This document shows, in pieces, positions 16,073 to 24,842 of a stretch of 38,684 nt of DNA. Numbering within the stretch: position 1 is the first letter of the stretch; every line of letters starts with the position of its first letter. The notes beneath the pieces were generated by a model, which was not told the DNA's origin, did not search any database, and saw only the letters and a list, made by a program, of their open reading frames with translations. The position numbers and the translations under genes are program-made. This DNA is from JAJZRV01 sp027442615 (lineage in GTDB: Bacteria; Pseudomonadota; Gammaproteobacteria; Burkholderiales; Ferrovaceae): NCBI GenBank assembly GCA_027442615.1, contig DAIBBI010000009.1, positions 1-38,684 on the forward strand, in the 5' to 3' direction.

Positions 16073-16101
16073 AAAAAAAGCCGACCCAAAGGCCGGCTTT
16101 T
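16073..16101 (-). terminator. Intrinsic terminator of the small lipoprotein gene
   Basis: Read on the minus strand, AAAGCCGGCC pairs with GGTCGGCTTT (one G-U pair) around a TTTG loop and is followed by seven Ts. It lies about 26 bases past the lipoprotein stop codon. Confidence 0.88.
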
Positions 16102-16127
16102 GCTTTGCAGCTTGACGCTGCGCCGAA

Positions 16128-16334
16128 TTACTTCTTGTCGGCGGCGGCGGGGGCAGCAGGAGCAGGAGCGGCAGCAGGAGCGGCCGGTGCAGCAGGAGCG
16201 GCAGCGGGAGCAGCCGGTGCGGCGGCCGGGGCAGCGGCGTCAGCCTTGGGAGCTTCGGGCTTCGGGGCTTCGGGCTTGCTGCAGGCAGCAACGGCAACGG
16301 CGAACAGAGCAGCGATCAAGAGGTTCAGTTTCAT
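16128..16334 (-). CDS. Small Ala/Pro-rich lipoprotein
   Basis: A 68-residue predicted lipoprotein: signal MKLNLLIAALFAVAVAAC gives a lipidated Cys18, followed by SKPEAPKPEAPKADA and then a tail made almost only of Ala and Pro, ending in ADKK. The start is the ATG with AGGA six bases upstream. The tail is low-complexity DNA (GCAGCAGGAGC-type repeats), so its length may vary between strains. No fold or function is recognised; such proteins may act as periplasmic spacers, which is a guess. It has its own terminator and stands alone. Confidence 0.8.
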   Translation of the reverse strand: MKLNLLIAALFAVAVAACSKPEAPKPEAPKADAAAPAAAPAAPAAAPAAPAAPAAAPAPAAPAAADKK

Positions 16335-16443
16335 TTGCATTCCTATCGATAGAAAGTTAAAGACGGCATCTGGCGAGCCTCCGGTGGGCCTTACAGATTC
16401 CGAGAGGTTACACCCACGGTTGCGTTGCAGCAAGCGATTTTTA

Positions 16444-17553
16444 TCAGGCCAGCCAGCCGGCCAGATAGGCCTCGTAGAGCAGTGAAGCCGCGGCTTCTGG
16501 CACTGGGCCCGGGGCCAGCAGACGATGGTCTGCCAGGGTTATCAGGGGGGCGCGCGCGCCCTTGGCGAGGGTGTATTCCTCACCATTGAGAAACAGCCGG
16601 CTGCCGCGAAACAGCATGATGCTGCGGGGATCAAGGCGCAGGCCCAACCGCTCGGCCTGCCGTACAAAGCGCGCGCGCGTCAGCGGCGACTGTGGCGGGT
16701 CGAAAAACAGGTGGGGCTTGGGTTCGGTCAGGTAACGTCCGACGCAGGACAGGATATCCTGATCAGTCCATCGAATGGATTGCAAAATGTGACCGACCTG
16801 CTGCAACAGGGCTGCAGGCAACTCGCCAGGATGGGTCTGAAGCGCGAGGTCAGGATCGGCATAGCGTCCGGCGACGGTGAGGTGGTCGCGCAAATGATCG
16901 AGGAAGGCATTGACCCATTCCTGGTGCGTGGGGGCCCGAAATCCGATGGAATAGGTAAAGCATTCCGACACGGCCACGCCATCGTGAGCGCATTGCGGAG
17001 GCAGGTAGAGCATGTCCCCGGCTTCCAGATCCCATTGCGACTGCGCCTTGAAACGCCGCAGGATTTTGAGGTCGCTATCGGGCAGTAGTTCCAGATCGTC
17101 GGTTTCAGCGATGCCCCAACGTCGCGTGCCAAAGCCCTGGAGCAAAAAAACATCATAGGAGTCGAAATGCGGCCCCACGCCGCCACCGGGCACGGCATAA
17201 CTCACCATCAGGTCGTCCAGGCGCGCATGCGGAACGAAATTGAAGTCATGCAGCAGCGCTGCGGCTTCTGGAATCCAGTGGTTGAGTTCCTGAATCAGCA
17301 CCGTCCAGTGGCGGTCGGGCAGGGTCTTGAAATCAATGGGGCGAAACGGGCCATGATGCAACTTCCAGCGTCGTCCCTCGCGAATGACGAGCCGTGCCTG
17401 GACGTCGGGACGGGTGGCGAGTTTCCTGATTTCAGCAGGAGTGAGAAAGCCCAGAAAGTCCGGGACGGCCTGGCGCACCAGGAGCGGCTTTTTATGCCAG
17501 TGGCGTGCCAGGAAGGCCTTGGGGCTCAGGGGGCCCAGTAATGATGTCTTCAT
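16444..17553 (-). CDS. roxA: JmjC-type ribosomal protein L16 arginine hydroxylase (RoxA/YcfD)
   Basis: A Fe(II)/2-oxoglutarate-dependent oxygenase of the YcfD family, which hydroxylates an arginine of ribosomal protein L16. The family core is clear: VSYAVPGGGVGPHFDSYDVF with iron ligands His129 and Asp131, then GFGTRRWGIAE, and the third ligand His190 in PPQCAHDG. Start at the ATG 17553 gives MKTSLLGPLS and 369 residues, close to the family's usual length. The longer open frame upstream crosses the divergent peroxiredoxin promoter region and is rejected. Confidence 0.92.
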   Translation of the reverse strand: MKTSLLGPLSPKAFLARHWHKKPLLVRQAVPDFLGFLTPAEIRKLATRPDVQARLVIREGRRWKLHHGPFRPIDFKTLPDRHWTVLIQELNHWIPEAAALLHDFNFVPHARLDDLMVSYAVPGGGVGPHFDSYDVFLLQGFGTRRWGIAETDDLELLPDSDLKILRRFKAQSQWDLEAGDMLYLPPQCAHDGVAVSECFTYSIGFRAPTHQEWVNAFLDHLRDHLTVAGRYADPDLALQTHPGELPAALLQQVGHILQSIRWTDQDILSCVGRYLTEPKPHLFFDPPQSPLTRARFVRQAERLGLRLDPRSIMLFRGSRLFLNGEEYTLAKGARAPLITLADHRLLAPGPVPEAAASLLYEAYLAGWLA

Positions 17554-17671
17554 GAGATTCTCGCAACCAAACCCAGATTGTAATGCAGAAGGGATAAGAC
17601 AAGCGGCAGGGTGGTTCAACACAATCTGCGGGGATGGGATAGAATCAGACCCAGGATGTTGGAGAGACTTC

Positions 17672-18139
17672 ATGTTGAAAGTTGGACAAAAAGCGCCAGG
17701 CTTTGAGCTGCCAGATTCCGGAATGGAAATGGTTCGTCTGTCCACTTTCAAAGGCAAAAAAAAGGTCGTGCTGTTTTTTTATCCGCGGGACAGCATGCCC
17801 CAGTGCACGCGTGAAGCCATCAATTTCAGCGATCATGAAGATGATTTCACGCATCACGGGGCCGTGGTGATGGGGGTGTCGCAAGACGACATCCTGTGTC
17901 ATGCCGATTTTTGCGAGGCCAACGGGCTCAGTTCGCGCCTTCTGTCGGATGTTGAGGGCGACGTGTGCCGACGGTATGGGGTGTTACACGAGAAAGAGAT
18001 GGGTGGGCAAGTGCGCACCTGTGTGGATCGCGTGACTTACGTCATCGATCGCGACGGTGTCGTGCGGCATGTAGTGCCGGCGCAGAACAGCCGTGACCAT
18101 GTGGTCGAAGTGTTGAAACTGGTGAAGGAGATTGAGTAG
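17672..18139 (+). CDS. Peroxiredoxin (Bcp/PrxQ-like) with altered active-site motif
   Basis: A 155-residue thiol peroxidase. The peroxidatic cysteine is Cys45 in YPRDSMPQCTRE. In nearly all peroxiredoxins the motif is PxxxT/SxxC; here the Thr position is Met42 (codon ATG). The Bcp-type resolving cysteine five residues on is Ile50, but Cys76 and Cys81 (ILCHADFCEANG) could resolve, as in PrxQ variants with the second Cys in helix 3. GGAGAGA lies four bases before the ATG. slyD follows after two bases. A possible -10 box (TAGAAT, 17640-17645) precedes it. Confidence 0.88.
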   Translation: MLKVGQKAPGFELPDSGMEMVRLSTFKGKKKVVLFFYPRDSMPQCTREAINFSDHEDDFTHHGAVVMGVSQDDILCHADFCEANGLSSRLLSDVEGDVCRRYGVLHEKEMGGQVRTCVDRVTYVIDRDGVVRHVVPAQNSRDHVVEVLKLVKEIE

Positions 18140-18141
18140 AA

Positions 18142-18627
18142 ATGGTCATTGCAAAAGATTCAGTGGTCACCCTGAGTTATACCCTGTCGGATGACGAGGG
18201 CAAGTTGCTGGAAGCCAGCGACCCGGCAGTCAGCTATCTGCACGGCGGTTACGACGGCATTTTCCCGATGGTGGAAGAGACACTGGAAGGCCAGGGAGAG
18301 GGATTTACCTGTACGGTCACGATGGAACCTGATGATGCGTTTGGCGAATACGACGAATCGCTGATGCGGGTTGAACCGCGCAATCTGTTCCCGCCGCAGG
18401 TCAAGGTGGGAATGCAGTTTGAGGGCCAGCCCGAAGGTGCCGCCCATGACGAAACGGTGCTGTATACCGTGACGGATGTGACCGATGACAAGGTGGTGGT
18501 GGACGGCAACCATCCGTTGGTGGGCAAGACGCTGGTTTTTGCCTGCACCGTGCTGGGCGTGCGTCCGGCAACCCAGGAAGAACTGCAACATGGCCATGTT
18601 CATGGCGAACACGGCCATCATCATTAA
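18142..18627 (+). CDS. slyD: FKBP-type peptidyl-prolyl isomerase SlyD
   Basis: A 161-residue SlyD-type prolyl isomerase and chaperone with an FKBP half at each end and an inserted flap domain (EPDDAFGEYDESL and RVEPRNLFPPQVKVG). The start is LSYTLSDDEGKLLEAS; the later GNHPLVGKTLVFACTVL is characteristic. The C-terminal tail HGHVHGEHGHHH is a metal-binding histidine tail, shorter than in E. coli, consistent with nickel or other metal handling. It sits two bases after the peroxiredoxin gene, one transcription unit. Confidence 0.94.
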   Translation: MVIAKDSVVTLSYTLSDDEGKLLEASDPAVSYLHGGYDGIFPMVEETLEGQGEGFTCTVTMEPDDAFGEYDESLMRVEPRNLFPPQVKVGMQFEGQPEGAAHDETVLYTVTDVTDDKVVVDGNHPLVGKTLVFACTVLGVRPATQEELQHGHVHGEHGHHH

Positions 18628-18642
18628 ACCCCGCCAGGCGCG

Positions 18643-20259
18643 TTAAACGGTAAATCGCGTCACTGCAGCCTGCAGCAGGCGCGATTGCTCCTCCATTTCG
18701 CCCATGGACTGGCTGGCGTGGGTCACGCCCTGGGCGTTGGCTTCACTCATCTGCGTGATCCCCTCCACCTTCTGCGCAATCAATTCACTGGCCTTGCTTT
18801 GTTCTCCCAGGGCAGCGGTAATTTCCCTTGCAAAGCCCTCGCTTTCGCTCGCTCTCGTTTGAATGCGCTCGATGGACTGGCGGGCGTTGTCGGCATAGGT
18901 TGCCGTCACTGAAACCTGTTCCACCACATGGCGAATGTCTTCCACGGCCTGTCCCGCACTTTGCTGGATGGCCACGATCATGTCGGCGATTTCCTGGGCG
19001 GAGCTCGTGGTCTTCTCCGCAAGCTTGCGCACTTCATCCGCCACCACGGCAAACCCCCGGCCCTGCTCACCGGCACGCGCGGCTTCGATGGCCGCATTGA
19101 GGGCCAGCAGGTTGGTTTGATCCGCCACTTCGCGAATGACCTGAACGATGGCTGAAATGTCGTTGGACTGCTGACCGACGCGCTCCACCACGGCAGCGGC
19201 TTCCTTGACCGTACTTGAAATCCGGGTCATTTCGTCAAAGGCGCTTTTCACGATGGCGCTGCCTTCCGTGGCAAGGCGCGAGGATTCCTGGTTGGCCTCC
19301 AGGGCATGGTTGGCATTGTCGTGAATGTTGCCGATGCTGACACTCATTTCCTCGATGGCCGCGGCCACCGTGCTGGTAGCGTCATTCTGGCCTTCCACGG
19401 ACTGGCTGATGTCGCTTAACGCACCGGACATGTTGGTGCTCGTGGAAGCCGTCTGGCGTGCATTGCCGGCGATGGTGTCAATCAACTGGCGCAGGTTGGT
19501 CTGCATGCTGCCCAGGGCGCGCAGCAGATCGCCTGTTTCATCCTTTCCGCCCTTGGGGATCTGGTTGGTCAGATTGCCCGAGGCCACCGCGGTGGCCGTT
19601 TTGATGGCAGCCAGCATGGGGGCGACGATGCGGTTGGCCAGGGTAAGCGCAATGGCCAGCGCAGCGGCCACGGAGGCGACCAGAATCACCATGGACAATG
19701 TGACGGTGCGCGAGGCGCTGGCGGAAGCGGAGACTGCGGCCTCTTCACCCTTTCTTTTCTGGTCTGCAAGAATGCCGTCCATTTGTGCGGCGATTTCAAT
19801 GAATCGCTTGTCGGCAGCCTGCATCATGCCGGTGCCGCTGGCCAGATCGGACTGGGCCATGTCGATGGCCTGTGCCACATTTTTACGGTATTTGGCCATG
19901 GGCTGATCCAGCGCCAGCAGGCCTTTCCGTTCTTCCTCGCCCACGTCACTGCGTTCTGCCAGGCTTTTCAGCAGTTTGATGGCATTGTCCGCATGCCCCA
20001 GAATCGTTGCGGTTTCCTTCTGGATGCGATCGGCGTCGAAATTGGCGAAGGAGGTAAACAAACGGTACACGCCGATGTTGGCCTCCAGGAGCTCACCGCG
20101 GCTGCCGTTGAGCGTCGCGGTGTGCTGCATGCCCCTGGTGGTGATGGTCTCAAGCGCGCCCTGCATGGTCCGCATGCCAAAAAAAGTGACAACGCCCAGT
20201 ACCAGCATCATGACGATAGTCAACAGGGGTGCCAGAAGTATCTTTTTCTTGATGTTCAC
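18643..20259 (-). CDS. Methyl-accepting chemotaxis protein
   Basis: A 538-residue receptor: TM1 at residues ~7-29, a periplasmic domain of about 155 residues that looks like a four-helix bundle, TM2 at ~186-212, a HAMP domain, and a cytoplasmic coiled coil with the conserved tip (VADQTNLLALNAAIEAARAG, then EQGRGFAVVADEVRKLAEKT). The tip contacts CheA and CheW. No C-terminal NWETF-type pentapeptide is seen. It is second in a two-gene unit with a periplasmic Cache protein 31 bases upstream, and that unit has a FliA-type promoter. Confidence 0.95.
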   Translation of the reverse strand: MNIKKKILLAPLLTIVMMLVLGVVTFFGMRTMQGALETITTRGMQHTATLNGSRGELLEANIGVYRLFTSFANFDADRIQKETATILGHADNAIKLLKSLAERSDVGEEERKGLLALDQPMAKYRKNVAQAIDMAQSDLASGTGMMQAADKRFIEIAAQMDGILADQKRKGEEAAVSASASASRTVTLSMVILVASVAAALAIALTLANRIVAPMLAAIKTATAVASGNLTNQIPKGGKDETGDLLRALGSMQTNLRQLIDTIAGNARQTASTSTNMSGALSDISQSVEGQNDATSTVAAAIEEMSVSIGNIHDNANHALEANQESSRLATEGSAIVKSAFDEMTRISSTVKEAAAVVERVGQQSNDISAIVQVIREVADQTNLLALNAAIEAARAGEQGRGFAVVADEVRKLAEKTTSSAQEIADMIVAIQQSAGQAVEDIRHVVEQVSVTATYADNARQSIERIQTRASESEGFAREITAALGEQSKASELIAQKVEGITQMSEANAQGVTHASQSMGEMEEQSRLLQAAVTRFTV

Positions 20260-20290
20260 AGTGGACTCTCAGGACGGTTGAGAAGGGCGA

Positions 20291-20740
20291 TCAATGCTTG
20301 TAAACGCCGGCGCAGACGATGTCTTCGCCCACTTTTTCGCAATACGCCGATTTGGGCAGCACCTTCTTGGTGACCGGATCGGTGAATTTGTAGTCCTGCC
20401 AGAATTTACCCTTGGTCTTGGCCAGTTCCACGCGTTCCTTGACGAACTCCTTGCCATCGGCATCGGCGAGATCGATCAGGTCCTTGCCCACCGATTTGGC
20501 GTTCTGGCCGTGGGCCAGGCACTTGCCATTCATGTCATAGACCACGGGGTACAGGTCGCGGTCCACCCATTTCTTGTCCTTGGCGGTGATTTCCTTGAGC
20601 GTGGCATCGCGGTTGGCCTGCAGGGCCTTGGCAGCCTTGGAGACCATGGCCTCCGCTTCCTTGGGGGTGGCATAACTGTCAGCAAGCACGGGCATGGAGA
20701 TGAGTGATGCAGCGACGGCTGCGAACAAAAACTTTTTCAT
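20291..20740 (-). CDS. Periplasmic single-Cache-domain protein
   Basis: A 149-residue secreted protein with a Sec signal peptide (KKFLFAAVAASLISMPVLADS). The mature part looks like a single Cache type 2 domain: AAKALQANRDATLKEI, then WVDRDLYPVVYDMNGKCLAHG, then GKDLIDLADADGKEFVKE and FTDPVTKKVLPKSAYCEKV. Such domains bind small molecules. Lying directly before a receptor gene, it may bind a ligand and present it to the receptor; this is inference. The ATG at 20740 has AGGAGC upstream; an in-frame ATG six codons earlier lacks this. Confidence 0.87.
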   Translation of the reverse strand: MKKFLFAAVAASLISMPVLADSYATPKEAEAMVSKAAKALQANRDATLKEITAKDKKWVDRDLYPVVYDMNGKCLAHGQNAKSVGKDLIDLADADGKEFVKERVELAKTKGKFWQDYKFTDPVTKKVLPKSAYCEKVGEDIVCAGVYKH

Positions 20741-20764
20741 GAAAGCTCCTCTGATCATTATTTA

Positions 20765-20779
20765 GGGGACAGACCTCAA
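20765..20779. repeat. Half element of the GGGGACAGACC repeat family
   Basis: GGGGACAGACCTCAA is identical to the arm ends of the element at 24843 but has no matching inverted partner nearby. It lies in the 5' leader of the Cache-receptor unit, between the sigma-28 promoter and the gene. Confidence 0.75.
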
Positions 20780-20809
20780 TTCAGCGTCCATCCTCCGGTT
20801 GCTTTAAGT

Positions 20810-20836
20810 TTATCGGCACAACCCGTAAAAACATGA
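20810..20836 (-). promoter_or_regulatory. Sigma-28 (FliA) promoter of the Cache-receptor unit
   Basis: Read on the minus strand: TCATGTTT, 11 bases, then GCCGATAA. The -10 is a perfect FliA box and the -35 matches TAAAGTTT at six of eight positions with the ideal spacing. Transcription would start about 60 bases before the Cache gene's ATG. FliA control of chemotaxis receptor genes is well established, so the site and gene content agree. Confidence 0.82.
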
Positions 20837-20919
20837 GGGTCATGGGGGGTTAAACCCGCACCATTATGGAGCGCCAGCCCGGGTTGGCGCCAGCGAATTA
20901 CAACAGGAGTTGATCCGTG

Positions 20920-23502
20920 TCAATCCTGGCGCGCAGAGCGCACCAGGTCGTAGAGCAGTTGCAGGGCGTCGCGTGCCGTCAGCGCGTCAGGATCAAGATT
21001 GCGCAGCTGGGAGAGTGCGGGGTGGGTTGGGGCGGAGGCTGCTGCCGGTGGCGGCTGCACGGTGGAATTGAACGGGGCAACGAACAGGTCGCCTTGCGGG
21101 CGTTGGGCTGCAGCACTTTCTTCCAGATGGGCGAGATAGTGGCGGGCCTCCCGAATCACGCTGCCCGGAACGCCAGCCAGGGCGGCCACCTGCAGGCCAT
21201 AACTCTGGCTGGCCGGCCCTTCCTCGAGGGCATGCAGGAAGACGATGCGATCCTGGTGTTCCACGGCGTCCAGATGGACGTTGACCACGCCACGGGTTTC
21301 CAGCGCCAACTGGGTCAGCTCGAAATAATGCGTGGCAAACAGGGTATGGCTGCGATTTTTTTCGATCAGGTAGCGGGCGATGGCATAAGCCAGCGCCAGG
21401 CCATCGAAGGTGGAGGTGCCGCGCCCGATTTCGTCCACCAGCACCAGGCTCTGTTGGGTGGCTGCATTGAGGATGTGTGCGGCCTCCGACATTTCCACCA
21501 GAAAAGTGGAGCGGCCCGAGGCAAGATCATCGCCTGCGCCGATGCGCGTGAAAATTTGATCCACCGGCCCAAGCACTGCGGATTTTGCAGGCACGAAACA
21601 GCCCGCGTAGGCCAGCAACACGATCAGCGCGGTCTGGCGCATGTAGGTGGATTTCCCCCCCATGTTGGGACCGGTGATGAGCAGCATGCGCCGCTCGGGA
21701 TGGAGCTCGGTGTCGTTGGGGATGAATCGCCCCACCTGTTGTTCCACCACCAGATGCCGCCCTCCGGTGATGGTGAGGCGCGCTTCGTCACAAAACTCGG
21801 GCGCCACGAGATCAAGCGCCACGGCGCGCTCGGCAAGACAGGCCAGGGCATCCAGTTCGGCCAGGGCAGCCGCCAGGGCCTGCAGCACCGGCAGGTGCGG
21901 CAGCAGCGTGTCGAGCAACGCTTCATACAAAAACTTTTCGCGCGCGAGGGCGCGCTCGTTGGCGGACAGGGCTTTTTCCTCGAACGCCTTCAGTTCTGGC
22001 GTGATGTAGCGTTCGGCGTTTTTGAGGGTCTGACGGCGACGATAATCGTCGGGGACGCGGCTGGCTTGTGCGTGACTGACTTCGATGTAGAACCCATGCA
22101 CCCGGTTGTATTCCACCTTGAGAGTGGCGATGCCGCTGCGCGTGCGTTCGCGACTTTCGAGATCCAGCAGAAAGTCGCCGCAATGCTCCTGGATGCCGCG
22201 CATCTCATCGAGCTCGGCATCAAAGCCCGGCGCAATGACGCCACCGTCCCGAATATGGGCGGCAGGTTCCGCGGCAACGGCGTGTTCCAGCAGTGAGGGG
22301 ATTTCGACGGGCAGGGTGCGCAGTCCGTCGCACAGGGTACTGATGCGCTGCGCAGGGATGGCGGACAACAGGGCCAGCGCTTCGGGCAACAGGCAGAGCG
22401 TGTCGCGCAGCGCCACAAGGTCGCGCGGACGCGCAGATTTGAGGGCGAGGCGGCCCACGATGCGTTCCACGTCGCTGCTGCGTTTGAGCAGCGTGCGCAA
22501 TTGCAGGGCCAGCGGGGCCGTACCCTCGCCTACCAGGGCGCCGATGGCTGCGTGACGCGCCTCCAGGGAAGCGCGCTGGCGCAGGGGATGGTGCAGCCAG
22601 CGATGGAGCAGGCGGCGGCCCATCGGGTTGACGCAGGTATCGAGGACGGAGAGTAGCGTCGGGCTGCGCTCGCCGCGCAGGGTTTCCGAGATTTCCAGGT
22701 TGCGGCGGGTGGCGCTGTCCATGCGAACCCAGTCGCCGCGACGCTCTACCTGCAGGCCCTGGATGTGTGGCAGGGCGCTGCGCTGGGTGTGGCTGGCATA
22801 GCCCAACAGGGCCCCTGCTGCGGCGACGCCGGCGGGCAGGTCGGCGCAGCCAAAGCCGGAGAGGTCATGCACCTTGAATTGCTGGCAGAGCGCGCGCTGG
22901 GCGCGCTCCAGGTCGAAATGCCAGGGGGCCAGCCGTTGCAGCGGAAGACGCTCCTGGCCCGGTGTGGGGGTGAAGGATTCGGGTATCAGGATCTCGGCCG
23001 CGCCAATGCGTTCCAGTTCGGCATCAAGTTCGTGCAGCGGCGTTTGGGAAAGCATCAACTGGCCGCTGCTCAGGTTGAGGGTGGCAAGGCCGGCGGTGGT
23101 CCCCTGCGGGGCAATGGCCGCGAGCAGGGTGTCACGGCTTTCGTCCAGCAGGGCCGCGTCGGTGAGCGTGCCCGGGGTGACGATGCGCACCACCTGGCGT
23201 TCCACGGGCCCCTTGGCGGTGGCCGGGTCGCCCACCTGTTCGCAAATGGCCACCGACTCCCCAAGGCGCACCAGCCGTGCCAGGTACTGCTCCACGGCGT
23301 GATGCGGAACCCCTGCCATGGGAATGGGCTGGCCTGCAGAAGTGCCGCGCCGGGTCAGGGTAATGTCCAACAGTCCTGCCGCTTTTTCGGCATCCTCATA
23401 GAACAGCTCGTAGAAATCCCCCATGCGATAAAACAGCAGTCGTTCTGGATGCTCTGCCTTGAGGGCGTGGTACTGCTGCATCATCGGTGTGTGTTTTTCC
23501 AT
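20920..23502 (-). CDS. mutS: DNA mismatch repair protein MutS
   Basis: An 860-residue MutS1. The mismatch-reading Phe-x-Glu motif is in MGDFYELF (Phe30, Glu32). The ATPase part has Walker A GPNMGGKST near residue 611, then LVDEIGRGTSTFDG (Walker B and signature) and ATHYFEL. The C-terminal tail includes the dimerisation/tetramer region ending LLYDLVRSARQD. It binds mismatched DNA and recruits MutL; no mutL is present in the window. The ribosome binding site before the ATG is weak, and GATAAT only ~12 bases upstream on the coding strand could be a -10, giving a very short leader. Confidence 0.98.
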   Translation of the reverse strand: MEKHTPMMQQYHALKAEHPERLLFYRMGDFYELFYEDAEKAAGLLDITLTRRGTSAGQPIPMAGVPHHAVEQYLARLVRLGESVAICEQVGDPATAKGPVERQVVRIVTPGTLTDAALLDESRDTLLAAIAPQGTTAGLATLNLSSGQLMLSQTPLHELDAELERIGAAEILIPESFTPTPGQERLPLQRLAPWHFDLERAQRALCQQFKVHDLSGFGCADLPAGVAAAGALLGYASHTQRSALPHIQGLQVERRGDWVRMDSATRRNLEISETLRGERSPTLLSVLDTCVNPMGRRLLHRWLHHPLRQRASLEARHAAIGALVGEGTAPLALQLRTLLKRSSDVERIVGRLALKSARPRDLVALRDTLCLLPEALALLSAIPAQRISTLCDGLRTLPVEIPSLLEHAVAAEPAAHIRDGGVIAPGFDAELDEMRGIQEHCGDFLLDLESRERTRSGIATLKVEYNRVHGFYIEVSHAQASRVPDDYRRRQTLKNAERYITPELKAFEEKALSANERALAREKFLYEALLDTLLPHLPVLQALAAALAELDALACLAERAVALDLVAPEFCDEARLTITGGRHLVVEQQVGRFIPNDTELHPERRMLLITGPNMGGKSTYMRQTALIVLLAYAGCFVPAKSAVLGPVDQIFTRIGAGDDLASGRSTFLVEMSEAAHILNAATQQSLVLVDEIGRGTSTFDGLALAYAIARYLIEKNRSHTLFATHYFELTQLALETRGVVNVHLDAVEHQDRIVFLHALEEGPASQSYGLQVAALAGVPGSVIREARHYLAHLEESAAAQRPQGDLFVAPFNSTVQPPPAAASAPTHPALSQLRNLDPDALTARDALQLLYDLVRSARQD

Positions 23503-23738
23503 CTCTGGATTATCTTGAACTTCTTTGCGTTAGATCAAGCTGTTTCTCGAAGCGAGAGGCTAGAATTATCTCTTGAGTAGTCGTCACCCCGATGTTTGTG
23601 GTGATTTTCAACAGTCCCCCCTCGCACGGGCAGTCCAGTTATTTTCGATGGATTGTCCGTGCTCTTTCTCTCCCCCAGGTTTTTCCTCCGCCCGCTGTGA
23701 TCGTGGCGCGATTCGGCAACTTTCATTACTGGAAGGAT
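23503..23738. other. Intergenic region between the ArsB-like transporter and mutS
   Basis: About 236 bases without a supported gene. It holds the probable mutS promoter on the minus strand: TTGATC, 18 bases, GATAAT just before the start. The short frames that cross it have no recognisable protein and no ribosome binding sites. Confidence 0.5.
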
Positions 23739-24842
23739 TCAGTGGTCCAGCAAAAGCAGCGCCGCAGCGCTGCTGACGGCCAGAAACGGCACGGCATAGT
23801 AGTGAAAACGCAGCCAGAGGCCCCGCTCGGACACCATGCGCAGGGCAATCAGGTTGGCCAGCGAGCCCAGCACGAAACCAAATCCGCCCACGTTGACCGC
23901 ATAGGCCAGGACAGCGTTTGCCGGCACCCACTGCGTGAGCAGGATGGTGGCAGGAACGTTGCTGATGGCTTGCGATGCCAGCACCCCGGCCACAAACAAC
24001 ATGCGCGGTGAATCGTGCGAGAGAGGCTCCAGCAGGCTGCGCATTCCGTCAAGATCGGTGAACAGGCGGACGTCCACAAACATCAGGGCAAACACGGCAA
24101 TCAGGCTCCAGTCCACCTGCAGCAGGACGCGTGGTCGCATCATGGTCATGACTGCCAGCACCGCAACAAGTCCCCAGCCCGGATGTCCCCATTCCACCGA
24201 AGCCACGAAAGCGAGGTAGAGCAGCGAGCAAAGGATCATCAGGGTGCCTTGCCAGGGGGCCGATTCTTCAGGCAAGTGCACGGCAATGCGCTGGTTGGGA
24301 AAGGCCAGCGCGGTCAACCCCAGCAGCAGCGTCATCAGCGTCAGGGCGAGCGGTGCCATCTGCCAGGTGAAAGCCGCAAAGGACAGATGCGACAGTTGCC
24401 ACAGCAGGATGTTTTGCGGGTTGCCGATGGGGGTAAGCAGCGAGCCCGCGTTGACTGCCAGCGCCTCGAAGATGACGAGGCGCCCGATGGGCAGCCCCGC
24501 GAGGTTGCGCAGCCCCAGGGTCAGGGGGACTACGATGAACAGCGCGATGTCATTGGTCAGCACGGTGGAGAGCAGGGCTGAAAACGCTACCAGAAAGAGC
24601 GCCAGCGTGCGTTCATGGGTGAGATGGTTGAGCATGCGCCGTCCTGCATGATCCAGGGCGCCGCTTACCTCAATGCCCTTGGTCAGCAGCATCAGGCCGC
24701 AGAGGGTCAGCAGGGTGGGGGTGTGGATTGCCTGGGGGGCCCGCGCCAGGGTGGCGGGGTGCAGGGCGGCAAGCCCCAGCCCTATCAGCAGCAACAGTTG
24801 GAGCAGGCGATCCTTGAGTAAGGGCGCGATGATGGAAAACAT
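23739..24842 (-). CDS. ArsB/SLC13-like (ion transporter superfamily) membrane transporter
   Basis: A 367-residue multi-helix protein of the ion transporter superfamily. Marks are LLTKGIEVSGALDHAGRR, the STVLTNDIALFIVVPLTL segment (hairpin with Asn-Asp as in ArsB/NhaD relatives), SLLTPIGNPQNILLW, and in the second half SQAISNVPATILLTQW with AVNVGGFGFVLGSLANLIAL. The two asparagine/proline-rich re-entrant loops suggest anion transport; the substrate (arsenite, dicarboxylate or other) cannot be fixed, and no ars genes are near. ATG 24842 is used. Its leader is the repeat palindrome, whose GAGGT, nine bases upstream, may act as ribosome binding site. Confidence 0.83.
   Translation of the reverse strand: MFSIIAPLLKDRLLQLLLLIGLGLAALHPATLARAPQAIHTPTLLTLCGLMLLTKGIEVSGALDHAGRRMLNHLTHERTLALFLVAFSALLSTVLTNDIALFIVVPLTLGLRNLAGLPIGRLVIFEALAVNAGSLLTPIGNPQNILLWQLSHLSFAAFTWQMAPLALTLMTLLLGLTALAFPNQRIAVHLPEESAPWQGTLMILCSLLYLAFVASVEWGHPGWGLVAVLAVMTMMRPRVLLQVDWSLIAVFALMFVDVRLFTDLDGMRSLLEPLSHDSPRMLFVAGVLASQAISNVPATILLTQWVPANAVLAYAVNVGGFGFVLGSLANLIALRMVSERGLWLRFHYYAVPFLAVSSAAALLLLDH

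Noticed and set aside
16105..16485. Ala-rich plus-strand frame opposite the small lipoprotein
   Set aside because: It is produced by the GCAGCAGGAGC-type low-complexity DNA; the minus-strand lipoprotein has a signal peptide, ribosome binding site and terminator.
20871..20890. GCGCCAGCCC/GGGTTGGCGC hairpin downstream of mutS considered as a terminator
   Set aside because: The two arms are directly adjacent so the loop is poor, and no T run follows on the minus strand; it may still slow polymerase.
20917..22296. 459-codon plus-strand frame opposite mutS
   Set aside because: It is an antisense shadow of the MutS ATPase region.
23592..24011. Plus-strand frame crossing the mutS upstream region
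   Set aside because: It overlaps the transporter gene antisense, with no recognisable protein and no ribosome binding site.
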